Positions 5,684 to 14,465 of a DNA stretch of 24,278 nucleotides are shown piece after piece; within the stretch, counting starts at the first letter, position 1, and every line of letters begins with the position of its first letter. Origin of the DNA: Bacteroidota bacterium (lineage in GTDB: Bacteria > Bacteroidota > Bacteroidia > Chitinophagales > Chitinophagaceae); assembly GCA_023423835.1 (NCBI GenBank), contig JAFAEW010000119.1, positions 1 through 24,278 on the forward strand, read 5' to 3'. The position numbers and the translations under genes were made by a program. The notes beneath the pieces were generated by a model. The model saw only the letters and a program-made list of their open reading frames with translations, made no database searches and was not told where the DNA came from.

Positions 5684-8452
5684 TTAATCGGGTTCAAATC
5701 CTAACATAAACGTAAATCTTCCGGCATCCTTGAGACTGGTATTGGGACCAAAACGATCTAAACCGATTCCATAATCAAATCCCAACAATCCAAACATCGG
5801 CAGGAAGAATCGCATTCCCACGCCCACTGAACGCCTCAGCTGGAAGGGATTATAATCCTTGAAGGAATACCAACCGTTGGCAGCTTCGAAAAACGTTAAT
5901 CCGTAAATGGTACTGTTTGCACTCGTGCTGAACGGATAGCGCAGTTCGAGCGTGTATTTGTTGAACAAAGTAAAATATTCAGATGCACCCTGCTGGTCAG
6001 GATTGACACGAGGATCAGAAGTCTGATAAACCGGATAACCTCTTTGGGCAATGATATCGTATCCCAATAGTGCATAGTTATTGCTCAAGCCCGCATCTCC
6101 CAACTGGAATCTTTCAAATGGCGAAACCGGCATCTTATTGTTGTACCTGCCAATATATCCGTACTTGGCAGCAAGCTTCAACACAAACTGCCTGTTTCTG
6201 TCCTCACCGTGGGGACGGCCGATGGGTACATACCATTCACCATTGAAACGCCATTTATGGTATTCGATCCATTTGTAAGGTGTTGACGAAAACGGTATTT
6301 CCTTATCGATATATGAATAAGGAGGCGTTAATGAAACTGTCAGGTTGAAGTTTGATCCTGATCTCGGATAAATCTGCTGGTCGAGTGAATATCGGGTGAT
6401 GTTGAACCGAAGACTCAGGTTATTGGAAAAACCGTTGTTAAATCCGGGTAAGTTCACCTGATCGATGTAGTAGTTACGAAGCTTATACCTCGCATAGCTG
6501 AGCGAAACGCCGGCTGAAAAATAATCATCAGGCCATTTCAACTGCTTTTGCAATCCTACTGTGAAACCGGTGGTTTTGAAGTAGGAAGTATCTGCTGCCG
6601 TCTTCTCATAGATGCCGGTATAAGGATTATAAGCATTTGCAAATTTGGTATCGTAAAAACTCAGTGAGAGTGCATTTCTCTTCTTTCCTCCCAGCCAGGG
6701 TTCGGTGAACGAAATGTTGTAGGAACGATAAGCCCGTCCATTACTTTGAATTCTTACAGAAAGTTTTTGTCCGTCTCCAACCGGCAACGGATCCCAGGCT
6801 GATTTGTGGAAAATATTCCGGATAGAAAAATTATTAAACGACACACCCAGCGTTCCCGTTAAACCGATACCCCCTCCAAATCCGGCACTGAGCTCAAGCT
6901 GATCGCCCGATTTTTCCACCACATTCCAGGTGATGTCCACCGTTCCGTCATCGGGATTGGGAACGATATTGGGCGAAATTTTTTCCTGATCAAAAAACCC
7001 GAGATTGGCAATTTCACGTTGCGAACGGATCACCTGCGTACGGCTGAATTTTTCTCCGGGCAACGTTCTCAGTTCGCGCCGGATAACATGTTCCTTTGTA
7101 CGGTCATTTCCCGTGATCTTAATATTTTTAAAAGTAGCCTGCGGCCCTTCGGTTATGTGTATTCTAAAATCGATGGTATCGTTGTAAACGGCGGTTTCTT
7201 CCGGCTCAATTCTGAAGAAGAGATAGCCGTCATCCATGTACAATCCGCTGATGTCGCCTCCTTCGGGAGAAAGCTCTTTTCCGAGTTTCTTATTCAACAG
7301 GTCGAGATTGTACACATCGCCTTTCTTGATTCCGAGAATCTGGGTTAATACCGAATCCGGATATTTTGTATTGCCTCTCCAGGTGATATCGCCGAAATAA
7401 TACTTATCGCCCTCATCAAGTTTAATATCAACATTCAGATTTCCCTTTGAGTTACGATAAATGGTATCCTTTACAATGGTAGCATCGCGATAACCAAGTG
7501 AATTGTAATAGGCAATAATCCTTTCCTTGTCTTCAGCATATTTCTTCTCGTCGTACTTGGCGGATGTAAATGGTTTAATACGTATATAAGGATCGAGAAT
7601 CTGCTTGGTTTTTGAATAAGTCAAAAATCCTTTATCGTGCAGGTAATCGGAAAAGGTATATTTCTCCGGATCCGCAAAGCCGCCACTATCTTTTGGCGGG
7701 AAAAGTGTGAGGCGCGACATTTCTTTGGTGCCTTTCATTTCCTTTTTCAGCTTCATCTCATTTACCGAATTGCCTACAAAGTTGATGTCGTTGATCTTCA
7801 CCTTACTTCCTTTGTCGATGTAGAAAGTCAGTGCAACCGAGTTTTCGGCGGCGGTGTCCTTCTGTGTTTCAATTCGGGTAGAAACGTTTCTGAATCCTTT
7901 TTCAGTAAAATATTTGTCGATGGCATCAAGCGCAACGCGCCGCATATTTTCGGTAACCACTCTTCCCAAAATCAGTCCTGTCTTGGGTTTTAATTCATCC
8001 GCTTCACTTTTAGATATTCCTTTAAAATAAAAACGGGACAGCCTTGGCCGCTCCGTTACGTTTATTTCTATGGAAATCTTCGACCCGTGCAATGCGGTAA
8101 TGAAAATCTCCACATTGCTGAAATAATTCTGTGCCCACAGCTTTGTGATGGCATTGGCAAAATTATCTCCTCCGGGAATGGTAATTTCATCTCCTTTATT
8201 TAATCCCGAAACGGAGATCAGCAGCGCCTGATCGAAAAATTTATTTCCGGTTACAGTGATACTGTCAATTGTATATTTTTTCGGAGTTTTTTGGTTGAAG
8301 ATGTTCAGCAATTCTGCATCAAGACTGGTTACAGGTGAAGTTGTATCACCTGCAATGGTACTATCCTGCACTTGTGCATGTACAAAGTTTGCTGAAAAAA
8401 AAGAGATGGTAAATACCATCATTAGTATGTAGCGTTTCTGCATCCGGATCAT
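5684..8452 (-). CDS. bamA: Outer membrane protein assembly factor BamA
   Basis: Essential outer-membrane Omp85 protein that folds and inserts beta-barrels. The 922-residue product has an N-terminal signal peptide ('FTISFFSANFVHAQ'), a low-complexity linker, then POTRA repeats starting around residue 60 ('YTIDSITVTGNKFFDQALL') and continuing to about 520 (later starts 'VKINDINFVGN', 'YYFGDITWRGN', 'ATFKNIKITGN'), and a C-terminal 16-strand barrel. The loop-6 'RGY' signature is at 804-806. The C-terminus is '...FTFMLGFEPD', with Asp last instead of the usual aromatic residue. ATG at 8452 or 8443 are both usable. It lies between uppS and the two skp genes on one strand, with 101 bases after uppS, so it may be transcribed with uppS or from its own promoter. 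Confidence 0.96.
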   Translation of the reverse strand: MIRMQKRYILMMVFTISFFSANFVHAQVQDSTIAGDTTSPVTSLDAELLNIFNQKTPKKYTIDSITVTGNKFFDQALLISVSGLNKGDEITIPGGDNFANAITKLWAQNYFSNVEIFITALHGSKISIEINVTERPRLSRFYFKGISKSEADELKPKTGLILGRVVTENMRRVALDAIDKYFTEKGFRNVSTRIETQKDTAAENSVALTFYIDKGSKVKINDINFVGNSVNEMKLKKEMKGTKEMSRLTLFPPKDSGGFADPEKYTFSDYLHDKGFLTYSKTKQILDPYIRIKPFTSAKYDEKKYAEDKERIIAYYNSLGYRDATIVKDTIYRNSKGNLNVDIKLDEGDKYYFGDITWRGNTKYPDSVLTQILGIKKGDVYNLDLLNKKLGKELSPEGGDISGLYMDDGYLFFRIEPEETAVYNDTIDFRIHITEGPQATFKNIKITGNDRTKEHVIRRELRTLPGEKFSRTQVIRSQREIANLGFFDQEKISPNIVPNPDDGTVDITWNVVEKSGDQLELSAGFGGGIGLTGTLGVSFNNFSIRNIFHKSAWDPLPVGDGQKLSVRIQSNGRAYRSYNISFTEPWLGGKKRNALSLSFYDTKFANAYNPYTGIYEKTAADTSYFKTTGFTVGLQKQLKWPDDYFSAGVSLSYARYKLRNYYIDQVNLPGFNNGFSNNLSLRFNITRYSLDQQIYPRSGSNFNLTVSLTPPYSYIDKEIPFSSTPYKWIEYHKWRFNGEWYVPIGRPHGEDRNRQFVLKLAAKYGYIGRYNNKMPVSPFERFQLGDAGLSNNYALLGYDIIAQRGYPVYQTSDPRVNPDQQGASEYFTLFNKYTLELRYPFSTSANSTIYGLTFFEAANGWYSFKDYNPFQLRRSVGVGMRFFLPMFGLLGFDYGIGLDRFGPNTSLKDAGRFTFMLGFEPD

Positions 8453-8553
8453 ATTTTCCGCAGTTGCATTATTGTTAAGTGCGGCAAATTAAGCGCATTA
8501 ATCAAATATGCATCAAAACTGTTTGTTAAATCAAAATTGGTTCAATTGGTTTT

Positions 8554-9315
8554 TCAGTGGGATATGATCGCCGTTTTCACTTGTTCTCCTGTTTTTCCGA
8601 ATCTTCTTTCCCGGTTCTGAAAATCGAAAATTGCCTCATATAAATTTTCTTTTCTAAAGTCAGGCCATAGTACCTGGCTGAAATACAATTCAGTGTAGGC
8701 AAGCTGATAAAGCAGGAAATTGCTGATCCGGTATTCGCCGCTGGTTCTGATCATCAGCTCCGGATCGGGAAAATCTTTGGTAGTGAGATAGTTTTTGAAA
8801 ACAGATTGATCTATCGCATCGGGATCTAATTTTCCCTCTTTTACATCCTTTGCCATAAATTTCATGGCCCTGACCAGCTCCCACCGGCTGCTGTAGCTTA
8901 AGGCCATTATCAAATTCATTCCTGTATTGGGAGCGGTTTTTTCAATTACTTCCCTAAGCTGTTCCTTCGCTTTTGGAGGCATCATATCCACATCGCCGAT
9001 AACACTCAGCCGGATATTATTTTTTATCAGATCGGGGGTTTCCTTTTGAATGGTATCGACGAGCAATTCCATCAGGCCGAAAACCTCGTTTTCAGGCCGG
9101 TCCCAATTTTCGGTGCTGAAGGCGTAAAGAGTGAGATATTGTATGCCGATTTCCGCTGCGGATTCTACAATCTCTCTTACACTTTCCACACCATGGTAAT
9201 GGCCAAACAAACGGTCATGACCTTTTTCCTTGGCCCAGCGACCATTTCCATCCATGATAATAGCGATATGCTTCGGCAATTTGCTTTTGTTGATCTTGCG
9301 CGGTAAATCCTGCAT
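8554..9315 (-). CDS. uppS: Undecaprenyl diphosphate synthase (cis-prenyltransferase)
   Basis: Cytoplasmic enzyme that adds isopentenyl diphosphate units in cis to farnesyl diphosphate, making the C55 lipid carrier for peptidoglycan and surface polysaccharides. The 253-residue product has the family motifs in order: 'IAIIMDGNGRWA' (catalytic Asp22, about 17-28), 'GHYHGVESVREIVE', 'LTLYAFSTENWDRPENEV', and the C-terminal 'MIRTSGEYRISNFLLYQLAYTELYF' with the conserved RTSGE..R..NFL..Q signature. The length is usual. It is the gene before bamA, an arrangement I associate with Bacteroidetes genomes, and links envelope lipid supply with outer-membrane assembly. The ndh gene ends 90 bases upstream. 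Confidence 0.97.
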   Translation of the reverse strand: MQDLPRKINKSKLPKHIAIIMDGNGRWAKEKGHDRLFGHYHGVESVREIVESAAEIGIQYLTLYAFSTENWDRPENEVFGLMELLVDTIQKETPDLIKNNIRLSVIGDVDMMPPKAKEQLREVIEKTAPNTGMNLIMALSYSSRWELVRAMKFMAKDVKEGKLDPDAIDQSVFKNYLTTKDFPDPELMIRTSGEYRISNFLLYQLAYTELYFSQVLWPDFRKENLYEAIFDFQNRERRFGKTGEQVKTAIISH

Positions 9316-9404
9316 TGTAAAAATTCTATCGCGAAATTACTAAATCGGCGGTTTAGGAAATAAAAGAATTTTTATTTCCGGCCATTCGCCCTTGCGGGAA
9401 TCAA

Positions 9405-10739
9405 CTATTGCATCAGTTTTTCGGCAATCTTCGGAGGCAGCGATTCGCGCACTTTATCTCCGTATCCTTCATCCCAGATCTTTCCCGGCCTGATGATCAG
9501 CCTCAAGGTGGGATCATTGGTAATGAATGACCAAAACCAGTTGAAAGCTATTTTCGCTTTATTTCTGAATCCTATTAACGGAATAATGTGGATGAACAAC
9601 CAGATGAGCCAGGCAAAAAATCCGGTAAATGAAAATTTGGGAAGGTCGGCCACCGCCTCATACTTGCTGATGATTGCCATCGATCCCTTATCGTCATACC
9701 TGAACGGCTTTAAAGGTTTATGACTTGCCATTCTTTTAAAATTTTCCTGCAACAGTTTTCCCTGCTGAATGGCTACCTGCGCCAGCTGCGGATGCCCTTT
9801 GGGAAAATCAGGATCGGAAGTCTGCAAACAAATATCACCAATCGCATAAATATTAGTGGTGCCAACAACCGCATTGAACTGATCCACCATAATTCTTCTT
9901 CCCCTGCCGATCACGTCTTTAGACAATCCCGGAACTTCACGGGCAATAACCCCGGAAGTCCAGATAAGAATATCAGATGCAATCTTTTCTCCATTGCCAA
10001 GATAAACGATGCCATCCTTGTAATCCTTTACGGCAACATTCAATTTTATTTTTACGCCAAGATTTGTCAAAACCCTTTCGGCCGCCTGTTGCGCCTTTTT
10101 ACTCATCGGCCCCAACAAAGCGGGTGAAGCATCTACCAGATGAATATGCCCCTGCAGATTTTTTATTTCCGGATATTCTTTTACGGCAACATAACTTCCC
10201 AACTCAGCCAGCATGCCCGATATTTCCACACCTGTGGGACCGCCGCCTGCGATTACGATATTAAGCAGCCTTTCCCGTTCTTCTTCGGAGGTTGAACGAA
10301 CGGCTTTTTCCATGGAAAGTAAAATATGGTTTCGAAGGCCTAACGCATCGTTGATGGTTTTCATCGGCAATGCATTTTTTGCCACATTCTCCATTCCAAA
10401 ATAATTCGTTTCTGTACCCGCTGCCAGCACCAGGTAATCGTAGGAAATGTTGCCCGTATCGGTTTTTAAAATATTGCGCGCCACATCTACCTCCTCCATA
10501 GCGCCCATATGAAACCGCAGATTGTTTTTCTTTTGAAACATCCTCCGAAAGGGATAACTGATATTCGATGGTTCAATAAATGCCGTTGAAACCTGATACA
10601 ACAATGGAGGGAAAAAATGATAATTATTAATATCTACCATTGTTATATGAAACCTCCGGTCTTTTGCGAGCCTTTTCGCAAAGTTTAAACCCGCAAATCC
10701 GCCACCTACCACTACTACTTTTATTGCTTGCTCTTCCAT
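9405..10739 (-). CDS. Type II NADH:quinone oxidoreductase (NDH-2-like FAD protein)
   Basis: Single-subunit flavoprotein that oxidises NADH and reduces quinone (menaquinone in this group) at the inner face of the cytoplasmic membrane without pumping protons. The 444-residue product has two nucleotide-binding folds: GGGFAG at 12-17 (FAD) and GGGPTG at 165-170 (NADH), plus 'LVLAAGTETNYFG' and the late FAD motif 'NIYAIGDICLQ'. The C-terminal part contains a hydrophobic stretch 'FAWLIWLFIHIIPLIGF' (roughly 370-390) followed by a basic amphipathic segment, fitting membrane attachment. It is transcribed away from the peroxiredoxin gene; the intergenic region contains a -7-like TAGTTTTG (10792-10785). 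Assignment to NDH-2 rather than another FAD-dependent reductase rests on the overall pattern. Confidence 0.92.
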   Translation of the reverse strand: MEEQAIKVVVVGGGFAGLNFAKRLAKDRRFHITMVDINNYHFFPPLLYQVSTAFIEPSNISYPFRRMFQKKNNLRFHMGAMEEVDVARNILKTDTGNISYDYLVLAAGTETNYFGMENVAKNALPMKTINDALGLRNHILLSMEKAVRSTSEEERERLLNIVIAGGGPTGVEISGMLAELGSYVAVKEYPEIKNLQGHIHLVDASPALLGPMSKKAQQAAERVLTNLGVKIKLNVAVKDYKDGIVYLGNGEKIASDILIWTSGVIAREVPGLSKDVIGRGRRIMVDQFNAVVGTTNIYAIGDICLQTSDPDFPKGHPQLAQVAIQQGKLLQENFKRMASHKPLKPFRYDDKGSMAIISKYEAVADLPKFSFTGFFAWLIWLFIHIIPLIGFRNKAKIAFNWFWSFITNDPTLRLIIRPGKIWDEGYGDKVRESLPPKIAEKLMQ

Positions 10740-10784
10740 AATTAATTATTTTATGGCAAACCGTATGCCTTGGCCTTTGCCATT

Positions 10785-10792
10785 CAAAACTA
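10785..10792 (-). promoter_or_regulatory. Candidate -7 element for the NDH-2 gene
   Basis: Minus-strand TAGTTTTG matches TAnnTTTG, about 46 bases upstream of the ATG at 10739. No clear TTTG lies at the expected distance upstream, so it is a weak call. Confidence 0.3.
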
Positions 10793-10873
10793 AAGCAGTT
10801 TAGCCGGATATGTGGTGGCAGCGGCATCAGTGTTGCAGTGAAAAGGGAAAACATTCAAAACTTTTACAATGCC

Positions 10874-11356
10874 ATGATACTTGAAAAAGGAACTAAAGCG
10901 CCGGATTTTGAATTATTTTCGGAGCCCGATAAAAAGATGGGCCTTAAGGATTACAGGGGAAAAATTTTAATCATAGCCTTTTATCCTGCCGACTGGAGTC
11001 CGGTTTGCAGCGACGAACTTGCGATCTTCAATGAATCGCTGAAACTGTTTGAACAATATCAGGCTTCCATTATTGGGATCTCGGTTGATAGCAAGTGGTG
11101 CCATGCAGCCTTCAAAAAAGCGAGGAATATTCACTTTCCGCTATTGGCTGATTTTGAGCCCAAAGGCGAGGTTTCAAGAAAATACCAATCCTACAACGAC
11201 AGCAAGGGCAATAGCAAAAGATCGCTGTTCGTCATTGACGCATCCGGAATGGTTGCATGGAGCTATTTATCGCCCGACAGCGAAAATCCCGGAGCCGAGA
11301 GCATACTCGAGGCGCTGGAAAATTTGAAAAATCAGAAACAGAAAGACCATGAGTAG
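10874..11356 (+). CDS. Peroxiredoxin (AhpC/TSA, BCP-like)
   Basis: Thiol peroxidase that reduces hydrogen peroxide and organic hydroperoxides. From the ATG at 10874 the protein has 160 residues. It begins 'MILEKGTKAPDFEL', the normal first strand. The active site 'FYPADWSPVCSDE' carries the peroxidatic Cys45 with Pro38 and Ser42 in the PxxxSxxC arrangement. A second Cys76 in 'SVDSKWCHAAF' is a plausible resolving Cys, as in related DSxWCHxAF proteins. The frame is open upstream to a GTG at 10838, but those 12 extra residues do not match the family, so the ATG is preferred. It overlaps the next gene, a DsbA-like thiol oxidoreductase, by eight bases, which suggests the latter could serve in thiol recycling (inference). 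Confidence 0.93.
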   Translation: MILEKGTKAPDFELFSEPDKKMGLKDYRGKILIIAFYPADWSPVCSDELAIFNESLKLFEQYQASIIGISVDSKWCHAAFKKARNIHFPLLADFEPKGEVSRKYQSYNDSKGNSKRSLFVIDASGMVAWSYLSPDSENPGAESILEALENLKNQKQKDHE

Positions 11357-11879
11357 TTTAAAAGCGCCCGTAAGTGCAATGGATAACATAACCGGGAATA
11401 CATCCGGGAAGATTGTTTTAGTAGAATATGGCGATTATCAGTGCAGCCATTGCGGAATCGCCTATCCCTTCCTGAAAAGGTTGCTGAACGAATTTGAGGA
11501 TCTGAAATTCGTTTTTAGAAATTTCCCGCTTCGCGAATCACATCCGCAGGCGATGGTGGCGGCGCAGGGAGCGGAAGCAGCGGCTTTACAAAACAAATTC
11601 TGGGAAATGCACGACGCTATCTATGAAAACCAGGATCAACTCTCCGACGATCTTGTTGTGAGCATTGCCGAACAACTGGATTTAAATATTGACCAATTTA
11701 TACGGCAGATGAATTCAGACAGAGTAATTAATAAGATCGAATCAGATGTTGAAAGCGGATTGCGCAGCGGCGTTAATGGTACGCCGACATTCTTTTTAAA
11801 CGGTCGACGTGTGGATAGCTACAACGAAACCTACCAATCCCTGGCAGAGGCGGTGAAAAATGTTGAAAATACAGTCTGA
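11349..11879 (+). CDS. DsbA-family thiol oxidoreductase without signal peptide
   Basis: Thioredoxin-fold protein of the DsbA/DSBA-oxidoreductase class. The 176 residues include 'VEYGDYQCSHCGIAYP' with the redox pair Cys32-Ser-His-Cys35, the helical insertion (about 70-135) with 'FWEMHDAIYENQDQLSDD', and the cis-Pro loop 'GVNGTPTFFLNG' (Pro146). No signal peptide or membrane helix precedes the fold, so it is probably cytoplasmic, unlike classical DsbA; the family includes cytoplasmic members similar to FrnE or to the DsbA-like domain fused to NhaA in some bacteria. It starts inside the last codons of the peroxiredoxin gene (ATGAGTAG overlap), pointing to translational coupling. Its partner is not proven; the overlap makes the peroxiredoxin the best candidate. 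Confidence 0.9.
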   Translation: MSSLKAPVSAMDNITGNTSGKIVLVEYGDYQCSHCGIAYPFLKRLLNEFEDLKFVFRNFPLRESHPQAMVAAQGAEAAALQNKFWEMHDAIYENQDQLSDDLVVSIAEQLDLNIDQFIRQMNSDRVINKIESDVESGLRSGVNGTPTFFLNGRRVDSYNETYQSLAEAVKNVENTV

Positions 11880-11899
11880 CAATAGCGTTTCTTTGCAGG

Positions 11900-12313
11900 A
11901 TGGAGCTGATTTTTTCCCTTCATGAAATTGAAAAAGCGGCACACGCAATCATCGGGGCTGGTCGGGGGTTTCAGGTATGGACATTTACAGGCGAAATGGG
12001 CGCCGGAAAGACTACTTTGATCAAACAGGTTTGCGCCGCCAAAGGCGTTGAAGATGTGGTAAGCAGTCCCACTTTTTCCATCATCAATGAATACAAAACA
12101 AAGAAAGGAGAAAAGATCTATCACCTCGATCTCTACCGTTTGAAAGACGAAGAAGAAGCCGTTCAGGCGGGAGTGGAGGATGTATTACAAAGCGGACATC
12201 TTTGTTTGGTTGAATGGCCCGAGATAGCCGCAATGCTCTTGCCCGAAGAGACGGTAAACTTTTTTATCGAATTGACAGCAAATGACAATCGGAAACTCTC
12301 TGTCCTGGCTTAG
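11900..12313 (+). CDS. tsaE: tRNA threonylcarbamoyladenosine biosynthesis ATPase TsaE
   Basis: P-loop ATPase that works with TsaB and TsaD to form the t6A modification at position 37 of ANN-decoding tRNAs. The 137-residue product has the compact family layout: Walker A 'GEMGAGKTT' at 31-39, the switch-like 'VSSPTFSIINEY', 'KIYHLDLYRLKDEEE' with the conserved Asp, and 'LCLVEWPE' near the end. The length is usual (about 140-160). It starts 20 bases after the DsbA-like gene on the same strand and closes the three-gene run; I see no functional link with the redox genes and regard this as co-location. It is convergent with the following membrane-protein gene. Confidence 0.95.
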   Translation: MELIFSLHEIEKAAHAIIGAGRGFQVWTFTGEMGAGKTTLIKQVCAAKGVEDVVSSPTFSIINEYKTKKGEKIYHLDLYRLKDEEEAVQAGVEDVLQSGHLCLVEWPEIAAMLLPEETVNFFIELTANDNRKLSVLA

Positions 12314-12348
12314 CGTTGATATTTCCTGCTTGATCAGTGGTGCTTTTA

Positions 12349-13101
12349 TCATTTCCCGTTTACTCTATTTTCCCGGTTTGCTACGAAAAGCAGAACGGCC
12401 ATAATTACAACCGAAACAACTGAGGAATTTAAAGTTCCTAATTCCAGGCCGCCTTTTTCAAGAGGCTTTGTAAGGAAATCGCCGAAGGTTGCGCCAAACG
12501 GCCGTGTAAAAATAAAGGCTACCCAAAAAAGGATGATGTGATTTATTTTGGAGAGGTAGTGCAGTAAGACTACAACTACAATCACTCCGCCAGTTACAAA
12601 TGCACCTTGCAGATAACTCAGGCCGAAGTGGTCTCCGAGAAAATCTCCGAAAGCAGTTCCCAAACTATTTGAGAAAAGGATCGCTGTCCAGTAATAAATT
12701 TCTTTCTTCTTAGCACGAATGGGAAAAACTTCCAGATTTCGGTATGTTCGAAACCATAAAAATAAAGTGAGTGCGAGGCAACTCACCAACAGCGCAGCTC
12801 CCGCGGCATAACCGAGGTGAAGCGTCCTGTCAATATAATCGGAAATTTCGGTGCCTAAGGTGGTCGTGCCGATGATGACTAACCAATAAATAACCGACAT
12901 ATAATGTTTAACCGAAAGTTGAATAAACAACATGATAAAAAAGAAGGCGAACGTAATTGCGAGTCCGATGGTGTAACCCAGATTCAATGTCATGGAAATA
13001 AAATCACCGAGCGTTTCCCCAAGTGTGGTGGCGACAATTTTCATGAGCCAGAAAATCAACGTGATTCTGGCAACCTTATTCAAATGCCCGTTGTCTTTCA
13101 T
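12349..13101 (-). CDS. Integral membrane protein with four internal repeats (COG4705-like), function unknown
   Basis: The 250-residue product is almost entirely hydrophobic, with about eight predicted membrane spans, no signal peptide and no enzymatic motif. It resembles the uncharacterised membrane proteins of COG4705. The striking property is four internal units, each with a membrane segment ending in a Leu/Phe-Gly-x-x-hydrophobic-Gly/Ser-Asp-Phe/Tyr motif followed by a 'LGYxxG'-like turn: motifs at 26-34 (TLGETLGDF), 81-89 (TLGTEISDY), 146-154 (SLGTAFGDF), 201-209 (PFGATFGDF). The Asp spacing is 55, 65, 55, suggesting a duplicated two-unit ancestor. The repeated buried acidic and Gly positions make a channel or transporter plausible, but this is inference. 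It stands between tsaE (convergent) and nhaA on its own strand. Confidence 0.8.
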   Translation of the reverse strand: MKDNGHLNKVARITLIFWLMKIVATTLGETLGDFISMTLNLGYTIGLAITFAFFFIMLFIQLSVKHYMSVIYWLVIIGTTTLGTEISDYIDRTLHLGYAAGAALLVSCLALTLFLWFRTYRNLEVFPIRAKKKEIYYWTAILFSNSLGTAFGDFLGDHFGLSYLQGAFVTGGVIVVVVLLHYLSKINHIILFWVAFIFTRPFGATFGDFLTKPLEKGGLELGTLNSSVVSVVIMAVLLFVANRENRVNGK

Positions 13102-13289
13102 TTTCTATCGGTCAAATCCGCATTTTCATTGGAGGTTTCCCGCAAGAAGCAACATTGAGGCTGCAGTAAACTATCGGCTTCCGTCTGAATATGAAAGTAG
13201 GAACAAAAAATTGAAGATTGAAAATTCATCGGGCAACTTCAGTCCAAAACCAATTGTGAGGCATTCTGTTGACGACAATGGTCTTTGTT
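13102..13289. other. Non-coding gap between nhaA and the four-repeat membrane protein
   Basis: These 188 bases hold no convincing gene. No hairpin with a T-run is visible after the nhaA stop, and no TAnnTTTG with a proper -33 partner before the membrane-protein start. Confidence 0.5.
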
Positions 13290-14465
13290 TTACCGACCTT
13301 CTAAACCAGACTTCTTCAACGTAAGCTTTAGTGCGAAAAAGCCGATCAAGCCGGCAATGAAGGATGACAATAGAATGATCAATTTGGCATTGTTAATAAT
13401 GGCTGCATCCTCAAAGGCAAGCAGCGTAATGAAGATCGACATTGTAAACCCGATTCCTCCCAATATACCGCAGGCAAAGATGGTTTTCCATTTCAGATCT
13501 TCGGGCCTTTTACACAATCCCACAGAAACGGTGAGAAAGGAAAGAAGGAATATTCCGACCGGTTTTCCAACAATCAAACCGAATGCAATGCCAAGGCTGT
13601 AAGGTTGAGTGATGACATCCAAAAAGTTACCGCTCAGATCGATGGCCGTATTGGCGAGTGCGAATAATGGCAAAATAAAAAAGGCGACCGGCTCATGCAA
13701 AAAATCCTGTAACCGGTAGGAAGGTGAATCTTTATCCCCTCTGTTTGAAGGAATCGCAAAGGCCAGCAGCACCCCTGTTATGGTTGCATGAATGCCGGAA
13801 TGCAACATGAAATACCACATTACCGCGCCACCCAGGAGGTATAACAGGAGATAATTTATCTTCAATTTATTCATCACCAGCATGAGAAGAAACAATGCCA
13901 GCGCGATGACAAGATTTGTCCAGAAGATCGCCTGGCTGTAAAATATCGCGATGACCAGAATGGCCGCCAGATCATCAATTACGGCGAGCGCTGTGAGGAA
14001 AACCTTCAGGGAAACGGGAACGCGGTTTCCGAGGAGTGACAGCACGCCCAATGCAAATGCGATATCCGTTGCCATTGGAATGCCCGTTCCGGATTGTGTG
14101 GGCGTTCCATGGTTAAACAACATATAGATTCCCGCCGGAACCAATACGCCTCCAAGCGCGGCAAAGATCGGGAAGAGCGCCCCTTTGAAATCGGATAATT
14201 CGCCCACGTAGATCTCCCGTTTCAGCTCAAGCCCGATGAGTAAAAAGAAGATCGCCATCAGGCAATCATTGATCCACAATTCCACCGACAGATTTCCGAG
14301 TTGATATTCCCAAAGGTGATGATAAGCGTCGCCAAAATTCGAATTGGTAATCAGCAATGACAGGAGCGTACAGCCGATCAATATTAATCCGCCCGATTTT
14401 TCACTTTCCAAAAATTCTTTCAGCAGAAAGCCAAGTTTTGTAGAAGGCGTATAATTTCTTTTCAT
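13290..14465 (-). CDS. nhaA: Na+/H+ antiporter NhaA
   Basis: Inner-membrane electrogenic antiporter exchanging sodium or lithium for protons. The 391-residue product has about 11-12 membrane spans and the diagnostic sites: 'IDDLAA' with Asp164-Asp165 (the ion-binding pair, E. coli Asp163/164), 'MATDIAFALG' with Thr133-Asp134 in the discontinuous helix, 'FFLLIGLELKREIYVGEL' and 'ANTAIDLSG', 'GKPVGIF', 'GGIGFTMSIFI'. The frame is open upstream for another 111 codons, but that part is an alternative frame of the MFS gene. The ATG at 14465 is chosen because the usual family start ('LGFLLKEFLESEKSGGLILI') follows and because it forms an ATGA overlap with the MFS stop codon, implying translational coupling. 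Confidence 0.97.
   Translation of the reverse strand: MKRNYTPSTKLGFLLKEFLESEKSGGLILIGCTLLSLLITNSNFGDAYHHLWEYQLGNLSVELWINDCLMAIFFLLIGLELKREIYVGELSDFKGALFPIFAALGGVLVPAGIYMLFNHGTPTQSGTGIPMATDIAFALGVLSLLGNRVPVSLKVFLTALAVIDDLAAILVIAIFYSQAIFWTNLVIALALFLLMLVMNKLKINYLLLYLLGGAVMWYFMLHSGIHATITGVLLAFAIPSNRGDKDSPSYRLQDFLHEPVAFFILPLFALANTAIDLSGNFLDVITQPYSLGIAFGLIVGKPVGIFLLSFLTVSVGLCKRPEDLKWKTIFACGILGGIGFTMSIFITLLAFEDAAIINNAKLIILLSSFIAGLIGFFALKLTLKKSGLEGR

Noticed and set aside
9356..9379. Perfect ten-base inverted repeat GGAAATAAAA / TTTTATTTCC between NDH-2 and uppS
   Set aside because: All but the ends is A/T and no T-run follows on the minus strand, so it is not a convincing terminator; it could be a weak hairpin only.
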